Position numbers and translations under genes: made by a program | Shown: in pieces, positions 61,648-64,000 of the stretch | Layout of the letters: each line of letters starts with the position of its first letter | How positions within the stretch are numbered: position 1 is the stretch's first letter | Notes under the pieces: generated by a model | The model's input: the letters and a program-made list of their open reading frames with translations, nothing else | Told to the model about the DNA's origin: nothing | Database searches by the model: none | Assembly: GCF_026248685.1 (NCBI RefSeq) | Contig: NZ_CP111036.1 | Location: 310,001-374,000 of the forward strand | DNA length: 64,000 bases | Origin: Haladaptatus caseinilyticus | GTDB taxonomy: Archaea; Halobacteriota; Halobacteria; Halobacteriales; Haladaptataceae | Direction of reading: 5' to 3'

Positions 61648-62895
61648 ATGGAGTACGACGACGTTCGGGCGGTCGATCCGGCAGTCGCAGATGCTCTCGA
61701 AGCGGAAGTCGAACGCGAACGCGACACGCTGGAGATGATCGCCAGCGAGAATTTCGTTAGCGAGGCAGTGCTGGAAGCACAGGGCAGCACCTTAACGAAC
61801 AAGTACGCCGAGGGGTACCCCGGCGAGCGATACTATGGCGGGTGTGAGCACATCGATACCGTCGAATCGCTCGCCATCGAGCGTGCAAAGGAGTTGTGGG
61901 GTGCAGAGCACGTCAACGTCCAACCCCACAGCGGATCGCAGGCGAACATGGGCGTCTACCTCGCCGTCCTCGAACCGGGAGACAAGATCCTCTCGCTCGA
62001 CCTGACGCACGGTGGCCACCTGAGCCACGGCCACAAAGTCAACTTTGCCGGAAAGCTGTACGAAGTCGAACAGTACAAGGTGGACCCGGAGACCGGATAC
62101 CTCGACTACGACGCGATATACGACCACGCAGTCGAGTTCGAACCGGACATCATCGTTTCCGGCTACTCGGCGTATCCCCGGACGGTCGAATGGGAGCGAA
62201 TCCAGGAGGCTGCGGACGAAGTCGGCGCGTACCACCTCGCGGACATCGCCCACATCACTGGCCTCGTGGCGGCGGGAGAACATCCATCGCCGGTCGGCAT
62301 CGCCGACTTCGTCACCGGTTCGACACACAAGACGATTCGGTCGGGACGCGGCGGCATCATCATGTGCGACGATGAGTATGCCGATGCCGTCGATTCGGCG
62401 GTCATCCCCGGCATGCAGGGTGGTCCCCTCATGCACAACGTCGCTGGCAAGGCGGTCGGATTCAAAGAAGCGCTCGAACCGGAGTTCGAGGAGTACGCCG
62501 CACGAACCGTCGAGAATGCCGAAGTGCTCGGCGAGACGCTCAAGGACCACGGGTTCGGACTCGTGTCCGGTGGCACCGACACCCACCTCGTGCTCGTCGA
62601 TTTGCGCGAATCCCACGAGGACGTCACCGGCAAAGACGCGGAAGCGGCGCTCGAAGACGTCGGAATCGTGCTGAACGCGAACACCGTCCCGGGCGAAACA
62701 CGCTCTCCTTTCGTCGCCAGCGGAATCCGCGCCGGAACGCCCGCGCTCACGACCCGCGGGTTCGATACGGAGGACATCGAACGCGTCGGCGACCTCATCG
62801 CACGCGTGATCAATAACGTAGACGACGAGGACGTGAAAGCCGAAGTCGCTGAGGAAGTGCAGGCACTCTGCGACGAGAACCCGTTGTACGAGTAA
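61648..62895 (+). CDS. glyA: serine hydroxymethyltransferase
   Basis: A 415-residue PLP enzyme that interconverts serine and glycine, passing the one-carbon unit to a folate. Marks: LEMIASENFVSEAVLEAQGS, NKYAEGYPGERYYGGCEHID, and the Schiff-base lysine in STHKTIRSGRGG. The start is ATG 61648, preceded 24-31 bases by TATA-like ACTTATAC; TTG 61642 is in frame but too close. It is followed by a small gene and folD. Confidence 0.98.
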   Translation: MEYDDVRAVDPAVADALEAEVERERDTLEMIASENFVSEAVLEAQGSTLTNKYAEGYPGERYYGGCEHIDTVESLAIERAKELWGAEHVNVQPHSGSQANMGVYLAVLEPGDKILSLDLTHGGHLSHGHKVNFAGKLYEVEQYKVDPETGYLDYDAIYDHAVEFEPDIIVSGYSAYPRTVEWERIQEAADEVGAYHLADIAHITGLVAAGEHPSPVGIADFVTGSTHKTIRSGRGGIIMCDDEYADAVDSAVIPGMQGGPLMHNVAGKAVGFKEALEPEFEEYAARTVENAEVLGETLKDHGFGLVSGGTDTHLVLVDLRESHEDVTGKDAEAALEDVGIVLNANTVPGETRSPFVASGIRAGTPALTTRGFDTEDIERVGDLIARVINNVDDEDVKAEVAEEVQALCDENPLYE

Positions 62896-62963
62896 GGCTG
62901 CGGGTTGGCAGTCGTCCTCGGATTTTTGCGGATGCTTATCTACGCACGCGGTGAGTACTAGAC

Positions 62964-63134
62964 ATGACGGAACAATTGGCGGGGTTCAAAAGTGCGGACA
63001 TCGTTTTCACCGATGGGAAAACGCTTACCGACGTGACTGTCGGCATCTATCCGGGTTGGATTCGAATCCAGACGGAATCGGCAAATCAGTTCCATCCACG
63101 CGAACGGATAGACCGGATTCAGTCGAATCGGTAA
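62964..63134 (+). CDS. 56-residue conserved small protein between glyA and folD
   Basis: A small beta-rich protein: MTEQLAGFKSADIVFTDGK, DVTVGIYPGWIRIQTESANQFHPRERIDRIQSNR. There are no cysteines and no membrane segment. Its pattern (short strands, basic Arg-rich end) is shared by small haloarchaeal proteins of unknown function, and its location between glyA and folD may be conserved. It starts 68 bases after glyA. Confidence 0.7.
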   Translation: MTEQLAGFKSADIVFTDGKTLTDVTVGIYPGWIRIQTESANQFHPRERIDRIQSNR

Positions 63135-63377
63135 GGAACACCCCTCACGAAAACCGACGATTCTACCGTACTCAGCGCCACGGATCGCGTCGATAGCGAG
63201 ACGGTCGGGAACCACGACGGTCGGACCAGATGTGGACGATTTCAGTCGAACTACGCCGCGGCAACTCGGCATATTTTCGACTCTAATGAGCAAGTATGTG
63301 TATATTTAATCCCCATATTTCCCAAAAATGAGCACAAATCCGAATGTTGAAGGGGATTCGTACCCCACGATTCGACA

Positions 63378-64000
63378 ATGGCAGATATCATCGACGGGAA
63401 CGCGGTCGCCGAACGGATTCGAACTGACCTCGGTGAGAGCATCGGGGTACTGAAAGATGCGGGTGTTACACCGGGATTGGCGACGGTCCTCATGAGCGAC
63501 GACCCCGCGAGCGAGACCTACGTTTCGATGAAACAGCGCGACTGTGAGGAGGTCGGGATCAACGGCATTCACGTCGAAATCGATCCCGATGCACCCGCCG
63601 AAGAGTTGTACGACACCATCGACGATCTGAACGCCGACCCCGACGTTCACGGAATGCTCGTCCAGATGCCCGTCCCCGAGCACGTCGATTCGCGAAAGGT
63701 CATCCGAGCCATCGACCCGGCGAAGGACGTGGACGGCTTTCACCCCGAAAACGTCGGAATGTTGGTTGCGGGACATCCACGGTTCAAACCGTGCACGCCC
63801 CACGGCGTGCAAAAGCTCCTCGAATCGGCGGACGTAGACCCCGAGGGCAAGGACGTGGTCATCGTCGGTCGGTCGAACATCGTCGGCAAACCGCTCGCCA
63901 ACTTGCTCATTCAAAAGGCCGATGGCGGAAACGCGACTGTCACTGTCTGTCACTCCCGCACAGACGACCTCGCCGCAAAAACTCGTGACGCGGACGTGGT
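63378..64000 (+). CDS. folD: FolD methylene-tetrahydrofolate dehydrogenase/cyclohydrolase (cut by the window edge)
   Basis: The first 207 codons of a FolD gene; the end lies outside the window. MADIIDGNAVAERIRTDL is typical. The catalytic motif SETYVSMKQRDCEEVGI carries the Tyr and Lys, VQMPVPEHVD and DPAKDVDGFHPENVG bind folate, and VIVGRSNIVGKPLANLL is the NADP site. It converts methylene- to formyl-tetrahydrofolate. With glyA it makes a one-carbon unit cluster. TATA-like GTATATTTAATC near 63299-63310 lies well upstream; another may be closer. Confidence 0.95.
   Translation, partial: MADIIDGNAVAERIRTDLGESIGVLKDAGVTPGLATVLMSDDPASETYVSMKQRDCEEVGINGIHVEIDPDAPAEELYDTIDDLNADPDVHGMLVQMPVPEHVDSRKVIRAIDPAKDVDGFHPENVGMLVAGHPRFKPCTPHGVQKLLESADVDPEGKDVVIVGRSNIVGKPLANLLIQKADGGNATVTVCHSRTDDLAAKTRDADV

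Overview
The window is a gene-dense piece of a halophilic archaeon (class Halobacteria). This is inferred from the acidic predicted proteins, the 58-residue ribosomal protein L37e with its Sm-like partner, Cdc48, pelota, MBF1, a geranylgeranyl reductase, bacterio-opsin-activator and HalOD1 signalling proteins, dodecin, Tat signals on all secreted enzymes, and TATA boxes about 25-35 bases upstream of many start codons (leaderless mRNAs). The genus cannot be fixed by eye. No rRNA operon, CRISPR array or intact insertion sequence is visible. Two tRNA-Leu genes (GAG and CAA anticodons) are present.

Layout. 0-10 kb: Cdc48 coupled to a small Hsp20-like protein, PanB, a bacterio-opsin-activator regulator, a HAD phosphatase, an acyl-CoA dehydrogenase, an AlaX editing protein and MBF1. 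10-19 kb: many small genes, including a VOC-fold gene broken by an in-frame TAG, tRNA-Leu(GAG), a 46-residue zinc-finger protein, a 222-base palindromic MITE-like element, and the lsm-rpl37e-purF group. 19-31 kb: DNA and RNA enzymes (a Dna2-type nuclease-helicase, an Lhr helicase), a LarA homologue, an SLC13 permease and pelota. 31-35 kb: two decayed DUF4013 fragments facing each other beside an intact copy, then RqcH and MsrB. 35-41 kb: metabolic genes and a geranylgeranyl reductase, followed by a structured RNA candidate at about 40829-41109.

41-45 kb is a secreted polymer-degradation block: a GH18 chitinase and two tandem PHB-depolymerase-type esterases, the second with a PKD and a C-terminal binding domain. 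45-56 kb holds HisD, regulators, an aminotransferase, a glutamine- and cysteine-rich DUF326 protein, a three-gene membrane cluster, dodecin, an IscA/HesB protein, tRNA-Leu(CAA), an inositol phosphatase, an Lrp regulator and DUF63. 56-61.5 kb holds a fused YcaO cyclodehydratase ending in PxPxP, a TbsP-type regulator and a CHAT-type protease convergent with a 46-residue membrane-type peptide. The right end is one-carbon metabolism: GlyA, a 56-residue protein and a FolD gene cut by the window edge.

The most promising undescribed system is the CHAT protease plus micropeptide pair. Next come the ACA-boxed structured RNA and the stand-alone YcaO enzyme. All functional calls are from reading motifs by eye; no database search was run.
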